Positions 13,277 through 22,422 of a DNA stretch of 64,000 nucleotides are shown piece after piece; within the stretch, counting starts at the first letter, position 1, and the number at the start of each line of letters is the position of its first letter. The stretch spans positions 42,099,145-42,163,144 of the forward strand of contig NC_090726.1 of assembly GCF_036898095.1 (NCBI RefSeq), given 5' to 3'. A program made the position numbers and the translations under genes. The notes beneath the pieces were generated by a model. It had not been told where the DNA came from and did no database searches. It saw nothing but the letters and a program-made list of their open reading frames with translations. The stretch is from Palaemon carinicauda (taxonomy: Eukaryota; Arthropoda; Malacostraca; Decapoda; Palaemonidae).

Positions 13277-13698
13277 GTTCCTCAACTTACAAACTTAATT
13301 GGGTCCCAGAAACTGTTTGTTCCTCAACTTACGAACTTAATTGGTTCCCAGAAACTGTTTGTTCCTCAACTTACGAACTTAATTGATTCCCAGAAACTGT
13401 TTGTTCCTCAACTTACGAACTTAATTGATTCCCAGAAACTGTTTGTTCCTCAACTTACGAACTTAATTGGTTCCCAGAAACTGTTTGTTCCTCAACTTAC
13501 GAACTTAATTGATTCCCAGAAACTGTTTGTTCCTCAACTTACGAACTTAATTGGTTCCCAGAAACTGTTTGTTCCTCAACTTACGAACTTAATTGGTTCC
13601 CAGAAACTGTTTGTTCCTCAACTTACGAACTTAATTGGTTCCCAGAAACTGTTTGTTCCTCAACTTACGAACTTAATTGGTTCCCAGAAACTGTTTGT
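13277..13698. repeat. Minisatellite, 42-bp unit, ten copies
   Basis: Exact 42-bp periodicity of a unit containing GTTCCTCAACTTACGAACTT and TTCCCAGAAACTGTTT. Copies differ mainly by TTGGTTCC versus TTGATTCC, and the first is more diverged. There are no spacers, so this is not a CRISPR-like array. Confidence 0.95.
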
Positions 13699-15394
13699 AA
13701 GACGAATTTTATTAAATTTAGGGCTAACCTGAATCCCATGCCTATTATTTCCAGCTACAAAAGTAAAAAAATAGCTGTTTCATATAAAATCGATATCAGG
13801 CTATCACAAATGTCGTTTTACTTACTGTGTTAAATGATAAAATAGTGTTTTATTAAGAGTATTTCTTTATTTTATCTTCATTATTTTCAGTTGAATTTGT
13901 GTCAGTATCTCTGAAATTCTGTAAATTGAGGACCTTCTGTACACCTATTAAAAACGGATCTTGTCTTCCAAGGCCTGATGGCATCGAATGAAAAGTCTAA
14001 AGTTCAGAAGAAAAAGGATAAAGTTCCTGTGTCCCATGTGAGCGACCCTGCATGGCAGGAAAAGCTTTATTCATAGAAGAAGTAAAGTTTGTCAGCTATG
14101 AACTTTATACAGTAGTGTAAGAAAACGGATAGAATAACAGATGTGATCAGAAAGCCAATGTAACTGTATGCTGCAAAAAGCCAAGAAATTTCATTGCATT
14201 GTGGAATTCTATGCTGCAAAAATATCTAAGGTTCATAATTGATTAAATCCACTTCAGGTCTACATAGTAGAGGGACTAACAACAGTGGTAGCGTGTAACA
14301 TAGGCGCAATAAAAAAAATATTACGCAAAAGACGACATTATGCTACATTTTTCTCAGGATCTGGAAAGGGACTTTGAAAGACTGCTGAGAAAATATTTAA
14401 ATGGGTAGTAAGTATCTGCCTCTATAGTTTAGAATACAAAATGAAAATCAGGGAATAGATTCAAAATCTAGAATGATGGGTAGAAATAAAAAATTATAAC
14501 AAGTATTTTACACCAAGGAGTAATCTAATTTTTCATGTGATGCTTGAATTTAAAAAATGTTTTAGTTTTCGTCAAATTATGAAAAATATTAGTTTACTCA
14601 AACTTTTTGGCTGAGGCTTGAATTTAAAGCTGTGTCAGTTTTAGTCACGTTATGAAAGGTATGGTTTAATCAAATTTTTTCCCTGCAAAAAGTTGAATTT
14701 AAAAACTCAGTTTTCAACGTGTTATGAAAGCTATGGTTTAATCAAATTTCTTAGAGAAAGCTTGAATATAAAAATTGTGCCAGTTTTAGACAAGTTAGGT
14801 AAGCTATGGCATATCCGAAAGACTCATTAGGCTTGTGATGAGACACTGTTGTAGCACCGGATCTACAATGAAGGCAGTGGCATCCAAAGGGATTGAATTA
14901 ATCAGTTTTATGAATTTAGGCAGAGTCAAAAACTGAAGCTTGGAGGGATTTTGAGAAATGTTGTAAAAAAAAGAATCAACTGAGACCTAATCTGTTTACC
15001 ATGATAATGGAGGAAGCGGAAGAGAAGTGCGGAAGAGGAGTGCAGAAGAGGGCACCTCAAAAATGTGGTGAAAATGTTTAAAAATATCAAACAGAATGGA
15101 AGAAGGAGATTCAAAATTAGTAGCAGCTAAGCTAAGCTAATGAAGATTGAAAATGAAGCAGAGGTAAGTGTATAATCAGAAATGCTGCTCTTTGGTCATT
15201 GTGGAAAAGGTGTGGGTTGAATTCAGTACTTTATACAACATATACCAGATGATTTTTAAAAATTAAAGTGCCCTGGGTTACAAAATATACATAAAAAGAT
15301 TTTAGATGACCAGATGTACTACAAGAACTAATGGTGAAATGAGTGAAGCTAAGAACCTTCTGATAACTGGCCAGTCTTAGAAATAGTAAAAATT
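13699..15394. other. AT-rich sequence without recognisable gene
   Basis: No coding or RNA gene is supported. A segment around 14521-14820 contains a loosely repeated motif (TTTAAA, GT-CAGTTTT, GTTATGAAAG-TATGGTTTAATC) in three or four degenerate copies. Confidence 0.4.
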
Positions 15395-15600
15395 TTATTT
15401 TTATTAATAAAATTAATTTTTGAATATACTTACCCGGTGATTATATAAGCTGCAGCTCTGCTGCCCGACAGAAAAACTCTACGTTCAAAATACGCCAGCG
15501 ATCGCTATGCAGGTAGGGGGTGTACATCAACAGCGCCATCTGTCGAGCAGGTACTCAGAACTCAATGTAAACACAGAACCAATATTCTCCTCGGTCCACT
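15395..15600. repeat. Element A left inverted terminal repeat (3' end)
   Basis: Begins in TTATTTTTATTAATAAAA and continues with ATACTTACCCGGTGATTATA. It is the reverse complement of 28560-28740 over the core that includes CAGCGATCGCTATGCAGGTA. Confidence 0.85.
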
Positions 15601-15640
15601 GGGTCTCTATTGGGGAGGAAGGGAGGGTCCTTTAATATAT

Positions 15641-15720
15641 AATCACTGGGTAAGTATATTCAAAAATTTATTTTATTAATAAAAATAACATTTTTCAATA
15701 TTAAACTTAGCCGGTGATTA
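15641..15720. repeat. Element A internal complementary region
   Basis: The first half (to about 15689) is complementary to the left outer end, and the second half (TTTTTCAATATTAAACTTAG onward) to the right outer end at about 28715-28740. The left-half comparison shows at least two substitutions and a changed last few bases, so A is older than B or C. Confidence 0.85.
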
Positions 15721-16132
15721 TATAAGCTGATTCACACCCAGGGGGGTGGGTAGAGACCAGCATTACTTGTTTACATTATTATGAGCTAAGTATTTTGTAT
15801 TTCATTTTAGCAGTTATTCAAAATAACAAACATAAAATAAATAAGTACCTGGTAAGGAAGTCGACTTGAACAATTACTCTGCCTTTTTAAGTACGTCTTC
15901 CTTACGGAGCCTCGCGATCCTCTTAGGATGCTGAGCGACCCCTAGGATCTGAAGTATCAAGGGTTGCAACCCATACAACAGGACCTCATCAAAACCTCTA
16001 ATCTAGGCGCTTCTCAAGAAATGACTTTGACCACCCGCCAAATCAAGTAGGATGCGAAAGGCTTCTTAGCCTTCCGGACAACACAAAACAATAATAAAAC
16101 ATTTCAAGAGAAAGATTAAAAAGGTTATGGAA
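15721..16132 (-). other. Element A 3' noncoding region
   Basis: Lies between the ICR and the recombinase stop. It starts with the subfamily-wide AGCTGATT-ACACC...GGTGGGT motif and holds a block (about 15849-16070) conserved in B, C and D: CTGGTAAGGAAG, then ACTCTGCCT, then TTTGACCACCCGCCAAATCAA. No protein is evident. Confidence 0.6.
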
Positions 16133-17220
16133 TTAGGGAATTGTAGTGGTTGAGCCCTCACCCACTACTGCACTCGTTGCTACGAATGGTCCCAGAGTGT
16201 AGCAGTTCTCGTAAAGAGACTGGACATTCTTAAGATAAAAAGACGCGAACACTGACTTGCTTTTCCAATAGGTTGCGTCGATTATACTTTGCAGAGATCT
16301 ATTTTGTTTAAAGGCCACGGAAGTTGCGACAGCTCTACTTCGTGTGTCCTTACCTTCAGCAAAGCTTGGTCTTCCTCATTCAGATGGGAATGAGCTTCTC
16401 GTATTAACAGTCTGATAAAATAGGATAAAGCATTCTTTGACATAGGCAAAGATGGTTTCTTAACTGAACACCATAAAGCTTCAGACGGGCCTCGTAAAGG
16501 TTTAGTTCATTTTAAACAGAACTTAAGAGCTCTTACAGGACATAAGACTCTTTCTAGTTCATTTCCAACCATATTTGAAAGGCTTGGAATATCGAACGAT
16601 ATTGGCCAAGGCCGAGAAGGCAGCTCGTTTTTGGCTAGAAAACCAAGTTGTAGAACATGTAGCCGTTTCGGATGAGAATCCGATGTTCTTGCTGAAGGCA
16701 TGAATCTCACTGACTCTTTTAGCTGTGGCTAAGCATACCAGGAAAAGAGTCTTTAAGGTGAGATCTTTCAGGGAGGCTGATTGTAGCGTTTCGAACCTGT
16801 CTGACATAAGGAATCTTAGTACCACGTCTAAATTCCAACCAGGTGTAACCAAACGACGCTCCTTCGTGGTCTCAAAAGACTTAAGGAGGTCCTGTAGATC
16901 TTTATGTTGGAAAGATCTAAGCCTCTGTGACGGAAGACTGATGCCAACATGCTTCTGTAACCCTTGATAGTGGGAGCTGAAAGAGATCGTTCTTTCCTCA
17001 GATATAAGAGGAAGTCAGCTATTTGAGTTACAGGGGTACTGGTCGAGGATACGGATACTGACTTGCACCAGTTTCGGAAGATTTCCCACTTCGATTGGTA
17101 GACTCTAAGGGTGGATGTTCTCCTTGCTCTAGCAATCGCTCTGGCTGCCTCCTTCGAAAAGTCTCTAGCTCTCGAGAGTCTTTCGATAGTCTGAAGGCAG
17201 TCAGACGAAGAGCGTGGAGG
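16133..17220 (-). pseudogene. Element A tyrosine recombinase, frameshifted
   Basis: Homologous throughout to the intact recombinase of C. The N-terminal core-binding part (SSSDCLQTIERLSRARDFSK, then QSKWEIFRNWCKSV) runs in the frame shared with the upstream bridge frame. It then breaks near 16850-16900, and the catalytic part continues in other frames. The box I arginine (ATAKRVSEIHAF), the final AFKQNRSLQSII and FASFYLKNV with the tyrosine are still recognisable. The HEVR box is damaged: the C version reads HEVRAVA, whereas A reads CGAAGTAGAGCTGTCG with a changed first codon. At least two frameshifts make this non-functional. Confidence 0.8.
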
Positions 17221-18268
17221 CCTTGGTGTACCTTCTTTACGCGTGGCTGACGTAGAAGGTCCACCCTTAGGGGAAGTGTTCTGGGAACGTCTACTAGCCA
17301 TCGAAGTACCTCGGTGAACCATTCTCTCGCGGGCCAGAGGGAAGCAACTAGCGTCAACCTTGTCCCTTCGTGAGAGGCGAACTTCTGCAGTACCTTGTTG
17401 ACAATCTTGAACGGAGGGAATGCATATAAATCTAGATGTGACCAATCTAGTAGAAAGGCATCTATATGAACTGCTGCTGGGTCCGGGATTGGTGAGCAAA
17501 ATATTGGGAGCCTCTTGGTCATCGAGGTTGCGAAGAGATCTATGGTTGGCTGGTCCCAGGTGGCCCAAAGTCTCTTGCATACATCCTTGTGGAGGGTCCA
17601 TTCTGTTGGAATTATTTGTCCCTTCCGACTGAGACAATCTGCCATGACATTCAAGTTGCCTTGGATGAACCTCGTTACTAGTGATATGTCTAGACCTTTT
17701 GACCAGGTGAGGAGGTCCCTTGCGATCTCGTACAACGTCAGAGAGTAGGTCCCTCCTTGCTTGGAGATGTACGCCAAAGCCGTGGTGTTGTCCGAGTTCA
17801 CCTCCACCACTTTGCCTTGAAGGAGAGACCTGAAGCTTTTCCAGGTCAGACGTACTGCCAGAAGCTCCTTGCAGTTGAAATGCATTGTCCTTTGACTCGA
17901 GTTCCATAATCCCGAGCATTCCCGACCGTCTAATGTCGCACCCCAGCCTACGTCCGATGCGTCCGAGAAGAGAACGTGGTTGGGAGTCTGAACAGTTAGG
18001 GGAAGACCCTCTCTAAGGTTGATATAGTCCTTTCACCAAGTCAGACAAGACTTTATCTTTCCGGAAACCGGGATCGAGACCGCTTCTAGCGTCTTGTCCT
18101 TTTTCCAGTGAAAAGCTAGATGGTATAGAAGAGGACGGAGGTGTAGTCTTCCTAGTGACACAAATTGATCCACGGATGACAGTGTCCCTACCAGACTCAT
18201 CCACAGCCTGACTGAGCAGCGTTCCTTCTTCAGCATCTTCTGGATGGATAGCAGGGCTGGGGGCTGAT
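17028..18268 (-). pseudogene. Element A RT thumb and RNase H remnant
   Basis: Begins abruptly in the RT thumb (MLKKERCSVRLWMSLVGTLS) at the junction with a Gag segment, so the palm with the catalytic YLDD is missing. The RNase H part keeps the KELLAV, NSDNTTALAYISKQGG and NVMADCLSRKG motifs, matching three of the four acidic catalytic positions; the first (SDAS) lies in a region with frameshifts around 17890-18030. The C-terminal tail ends at 17028, at the position equivalent to the RT stop in C. Confidence 0.8.
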
Positions 18269-18269
18269 C

Positions 18270-18991
18270 GTCTTGTTCAGCAACGTCCTCATCAGAGGGT
18301 TCCTCATCCGAAACTGATGAGGAAACGGCAACGGAGTGGGCAACGTCTGGCTCGCTGAATCCGGTCGCACTGGTGGATGCGTGACGGAGCCGGACGCAAT
18401 ATCATGGAACTGCTGCACAGTCTGTGAACTGTCAACAACCATGGGTGCGCGAGGAAGTACAGCGTCAACCCGAAACTGTCTAGACCGTCTGGGTTGTGCA
18501 GTCAACACCCTACCGGGTTGCTGAGGTTGACGCACTGCGTCACAACAAGTCACCTCTGCTGGTTGTTGAACGTCCTGAACGTCAACAACCACCTCCGAGC
18601 GTCGCTTAACGTTAACGTGCGACTGGCAACCCACACTGGGTCGCATCGGTGGAGGAACCACCTCAACTGGCAGACGCGAGTAGGTTACCTCAGCGTCAAC
18701 AGGGCGCACAACCGACCGGTTGGAAGGTTGTTGGCCAGAAGGAGGAACCACCTCAACTGGCAGACGCGAGTAGGTTACCTCAGCGTCAACAGGGCGCACA
18801 ACCGACCGGTTGGAAGGTTGTTGGCCAGAAGGAGGAACCACCTCAACTGGCAGACGCGAGTAGGTTACCTCAGCGTCAACAGGGCGCACAACTGACCGGT
18901 TGGAAGGTTGTTGGCCAGAAGGTTCTTCTCCGCATTTAAGTCCTGTATCAAGGACGCAAGCTTGGACTGCATGTCTTGCAGCAAAGCCCAT
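18270..18991 (-). pseudogene. Element A second Gag middle segment
   Basis: An open frame of 253 codons matching the variable middle of Gag (compare C at about 41150-41650: VVRPVDAEATFLRTPVE, QPHVDVQRRTE, VRPDSANQPLPTPLP). It lies downstream of a separate, earlier Gag copy in the same element, so A carries this section twice. The two versions are diverged, suggesting template switching between related elements rather than simple duplication. It contains three tandem 90-bp repeats and is fused at about 18265-18275 directly to the RT thumb. Confidence 0.75.
18651..18922 (-). repeat. Three tandem 90-bp units inside Gag of element A
   Basis: CCTCAACTGGCAGACGCGAG recurs at 18661, 18751 and 18841 with almost no differences. 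The 90-bp unit encodes 30 residues in frame (SVVRPVDAEVTYSRLPVEVV plus SGQQPSNR). The element C homologue has one such unit. Confidence 0.95.
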
Positions 18992-19029
18992 TAGGGTCTA
19001 CGGGAGCAGGTGTGGCAACAGACGGGGTT

Positions 19030-20560
19030 AGCGACTGAGGCGGAACCGTTTACCATCCCTGAAAGCCTTGTTATGTGTGACATAATAGTACAGCAAAACT
19101 TCAAAGGCTTGACAAAAGCTGAGAAGTTGACCTGTAAACAACTTGGAGCGTCTCCTGGCTAGGCGCCAGGGCGAGTCTACCAGAATTGAGAAGTCTATCT
19201 GGGCAGAGGCATGAACTCCCAAGCCGAGAACTTCTCTCGTGTCATATCAGACTCTCGCTCTATAAGCCAGTTTAAAAGAAGGGAAATCAAAGGCTGTATC
19301 CCTAAAAACTCCTCTTGGTGCAAAAACCAGTCGCCTAGCCAACGTAACGCTCTCTAGGAGAGCGAGAGAGCACTAGCTTAAAAACAACGGCTTCGAAGTA
19401 GCTAGGCCTAGTGTAAGTTCTGACGTTTAGGCGAACGAGGAGCAGCAGTTACAAGATCCGGACGAAGATCCTTAAAAAAATCATCATGATTTAATTAAAG
19501 TCCATAGGAGGCTAAGCAGCTTAAGGCTCCTCTCCATCTGACAGAGTCCTCAAGGGAATATCAGTAGGAGGGAGAACAGCAACTTCCTCATCCACAGGAA
19601 ACTTGTCCGATAAAAGCTAGGTTACCTCAGTGAGTCTCTCACTGGTGCATAAGTAGCAGACCAGAAGGCAACGTCATGTAACTGCTTGACAGTCTGTGAA
19701 CTGTCAACAACTGAACTGTCAACCACAACAGGTGTGTGAGGACGTACAGTGTCCACTCGAGACTGCTTTGACTGTCTAGACTGAGCAGTCACAACAACTC
19801 TAGAATGCGGAAGTTGACGCACCGCGTCAAAACAAAACAACTTAGACTGTTGTTGTACCTCGCGAACGTCAACGGAAGATTCCGTGCGTCGCTGAACGTC
19901 AACATGCGGCTGGCAGGGTACACTGGAACGCATGGGTGGCGGGACTCTCTTGGAGTGCGGGAGAAGGTCGCCTCAGCGTCCACAGGACGCACAACCGTGG
20001 TTGGTTGTAGGCTAGAGGTTGGTGCAGTGGCAACCTTCTCCGCACGAAAGTCCTGCATCAATGACGTTAACTGAGACTGCATGGTCTGCAGCAAAGACCA
20101 CTAGGGTCTACAGGAGCAGGTGCGGCAACAGACGGTGTGACTGCCTGATGCGGTACCGCTTTGCCTCTCTTAGGAGGTGAGCAGTCGTCGGAAGACTGCA
20201 GCGAGTCCGAACTGACCCAGTGGCTACAACTGGGCCGTTGGACTTGCGCGGAAAGGACCGACTTGCGCTTAATAAGCCGCGAGACCTTGGTCCATGGTTT
20301 CTTACGAGAAACCTCTTCCGCAGACGAGGAATAAATGGGCTCTCTCGTCTTAGAGTGGGTGGGGCGATCTTGGGTAGATACGCCCGAAACCAAAGAGGGA
20401 AAACGTCTGTTCGTTGATCAAGGCCTCTCGAACCCATAAGTCGTTCGACATTACTTCTCCCCTGGGCTTGGGAGCTTGCAAGAGGTCCCGGACTAGGTGA
20501 ACGACAGGCACGAACAGACGAACCCTCGGACGCAACACTGTAACACTTTGCGCATATCAC
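19030..20560 (-). pseudogene. Element A Gag, first copy, headless and frameshifted
   Basis: Starts in the Gag linker (SVASEGSSVRACRSPSPGPL at about 20480-20540) with no counterpart of the N-terminal Cys/His domain of B, C and D. The frame breaks after RTDV near 20395, again near 20090 and near 19900. Matches to C continue through MRSSVPCQPHVDVQRR and end in a decayed part of the Gag core (19030-19260: SAQIDFSILVDSPWRLARRR and QAFEV), with about 350 bp of weakly matching sequence between. Not functional. Confidence 0.75.
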
Positions 20561-21652
20561 TTTATCGATTTTCTGTTTTGCACTTATTTCACTGAAATCG
20601 AAACTTTTACTGATTTCTACCTGAAACACGCAATTCTACCCTTCATTAAAAGGTAGTAATTGCGAAATCAGTCGTATAATGCAAGCTCATTAATACCAGC
20701 AAAAAACAGAAAACATATTTTAAGATAAAAAAAAAAAATCAGTGGCTGGGAAAGAGACTAAACACTAGTTCATATAACTACGTTTTCAATCTCTCACCGC
20801 ACATAGCCTGGGGACGAGAATAAAAAACTAAAAAAGTTTTATCCTTCCTCCCCGTACAGCGACTAGGGACGAGAGCAACTCGAGAAAAACGTTACCCGCT
20901 TGAACGGAACGTTTTCTCTCCTCTCTCTCCCTCCGTCTCTATCTCTCTCTCTCTTTCTCTCTTGATTTCACACCTAAGAGAAGAGCCCAATTATATATCG
21001 TCAAAAAAACATGTTATTTGACTAAAGGAAAAAACTGAAAGGTTTTCCAAATAAAAAGTTCCTTTAATTTAGAATTTAAAACATTTAAGCTAAGAAAGAA
21101 TGAACAAAACGTCAGAATCGATTTACTCTTACTGCAAAGTGAAACCGTGATACACTCTCTCTCTATCGTAACGATAGAGCGCATGTTGAACGTCCTGAAC
21201 GTCAACAACTGCGTAGTCTAAAAAACTAAACGTTACTTCATCTTTGAAAACAGTACGAAGACTATCAAAGAAATTCTTTCATAAAACATTAAATTTTAAA
21301 AAGTTTTAAATTCTTTAAAGGCTAAATACGATATAACGGGCTCAACGTTGATTAACTTCGGTTCCAAGTAAGGACCGCCTACTATCAGGAAAGGTCGCAT
21401 ATAAACAAAACATAAAAATTTATTTTTATATGTTTATAATAAATGGAAAGTTAATCGAAGAGGCCTAATAAAGGCGGAGAGATATAAAATATATAGATCT
21501 ATAACGTGTTAAGCAAAATTACTAAAAACCTAAACACACTTCCGTCTAAGGGAAGGGTCGGCCATTTAAAAGTGAAAGAGAGTCCATACTCTCCTTGTCA
21601 CCATAATTAAATCTATCCAAAACGAGTTCAAGTTTTGAGATGAAGATAAAAC
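20561..21652. other. Element A 5' region of unknown origin
   Basis: About 1.1 kb that replaces the roughly 0.6 kb of Gag head and leader present at this place in C (42125-42705). It holds a CT-rich stretch near 20918-20965 and a short palindrome, CTCTATCGTAACGATAGAG, near 21164-21182. No coding region, inverted termini or known repeat is seen. Element A leader sequence resumes at about 21653. Confidence 0.5.
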
Positions 21653-21700
21653 ACCTGCATAGCGAAAGCTCAAAACTAGAAATGTGTACTTCACCAAAAT

Positions 21701-21880
21701 GATATTTTCATAATAAAATAAATTTTTGAATATACTTACCCGCTGGTTATATAAAAGAGCTGAAGTCCCTGACGCCAGGGCAGAAAATTCAAATCTCGCG
21801 CTATCGAAGATACGCCAGGTGTACCAACCGCACCCTAGCGGTAGAACAGGTGGAACTACACACCAACTCCAGTTCTTCCA
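21701..21880. repeat. Element B left inverted terminal repeat (3' end)
   Basis: Starts GATATTTTCATAATAAAATA, then TACTTACCCGCTGGTTATAT. From about 21752 it is the reverse complement of 28345-28485, including the segment with GGTGTACCAACCGCACCCTA. Confidence 0.95.
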
Positions 21881-21935
21881 TGCCTCATAGCCATACCATA
21901 GGTAGTCTCTAGAGGGGAGGAGGGAGGGTGTTAAA

Positions 21936-22031
21936 TTTATATAACCAGCGGGTAAGTATATTCAAAAATTTATTTTATTATGAAAATATCATTTTTAAAT
22001 ATAAAACTTACCCGCTGGTTATATAAAAGAG
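21936..22031. repeat. Element B internal complementary region
   Basis: Positions to about 21990 mirror the left outer end exactly. ATTTTTAAATATAAAACTTA onward mirrors the right outer end (about 28460-28503) exactly. The two halves abut as they would in a circle joining the outer ends, the expected DIRS intermediate. Confidence 0.95.
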
Positions 22032-22422
22032 CTGATTGACACCCCTTGGTGGCGGGTCAGAGACAGCTACATACAGAAAATTCACTTAAGGGTTACATAC
22101 AATAAACTTAAGCAGTTCTCACCTGATAAGGAAGCTGACAGCAATGATACTCTGCCTCATTTCGTCCGCTATCCTTAAGAGATCCAGTAATCCACTCGGG
22201 CTGAAAATCTCTAGGAGCTGTCAAACGGTACAAACACCTATAACATGACAGGACCTCAACCAATACCCTTGTTCCGGGTGCACTCAAGGAACAAATTGAC
22301 CACCTAGCCAAATCAAAGATTGCGGAAGACTGACGCCCAATCTCCACAAACTACCATAAAAAAAAAACGAGTTCCAAGAGATAGAAAAGGGGTATTAGGA
22401 AAAAAGGGAACGTAGTGGTAGA
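22032..22422 (-). other. Element B 3' noncoding region
   Basis: Holds the block conserved among subfamilies: CCTGATAAGGAAGCTGAC at about 22122, ACTCTGCCTCATTT, a GACAGGACCTCAACCAA segment and TTGACCACCTAGCCAAATCAA near 22276-22297. Read on the minus strand, the block ends in CAG|GTGAGA, a splice-donor-like sequence. Confidence 0.6.

Noticed and set aside
13277..13698. CRISPR-like array
   Set aside because: The 42-bp units are directly adjacent without unique spacers and the genome is eukaryotic, so this is a minisatellite.
18494..18939. Plus-strand open frames of 96-133 codons with a repeated motif
   Set aside because: Antisense translations of the three 90-bp Gag repeats of element A.
20918..21182. 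tRNA or structured RNA in the 5' region of A because of a CT-rich stretch and a palindrome
   Set aside because: The palindrome is short (CTCTATCG-TAA-CGATAGAG) and no cloverleaf or known RNA motif is visible.
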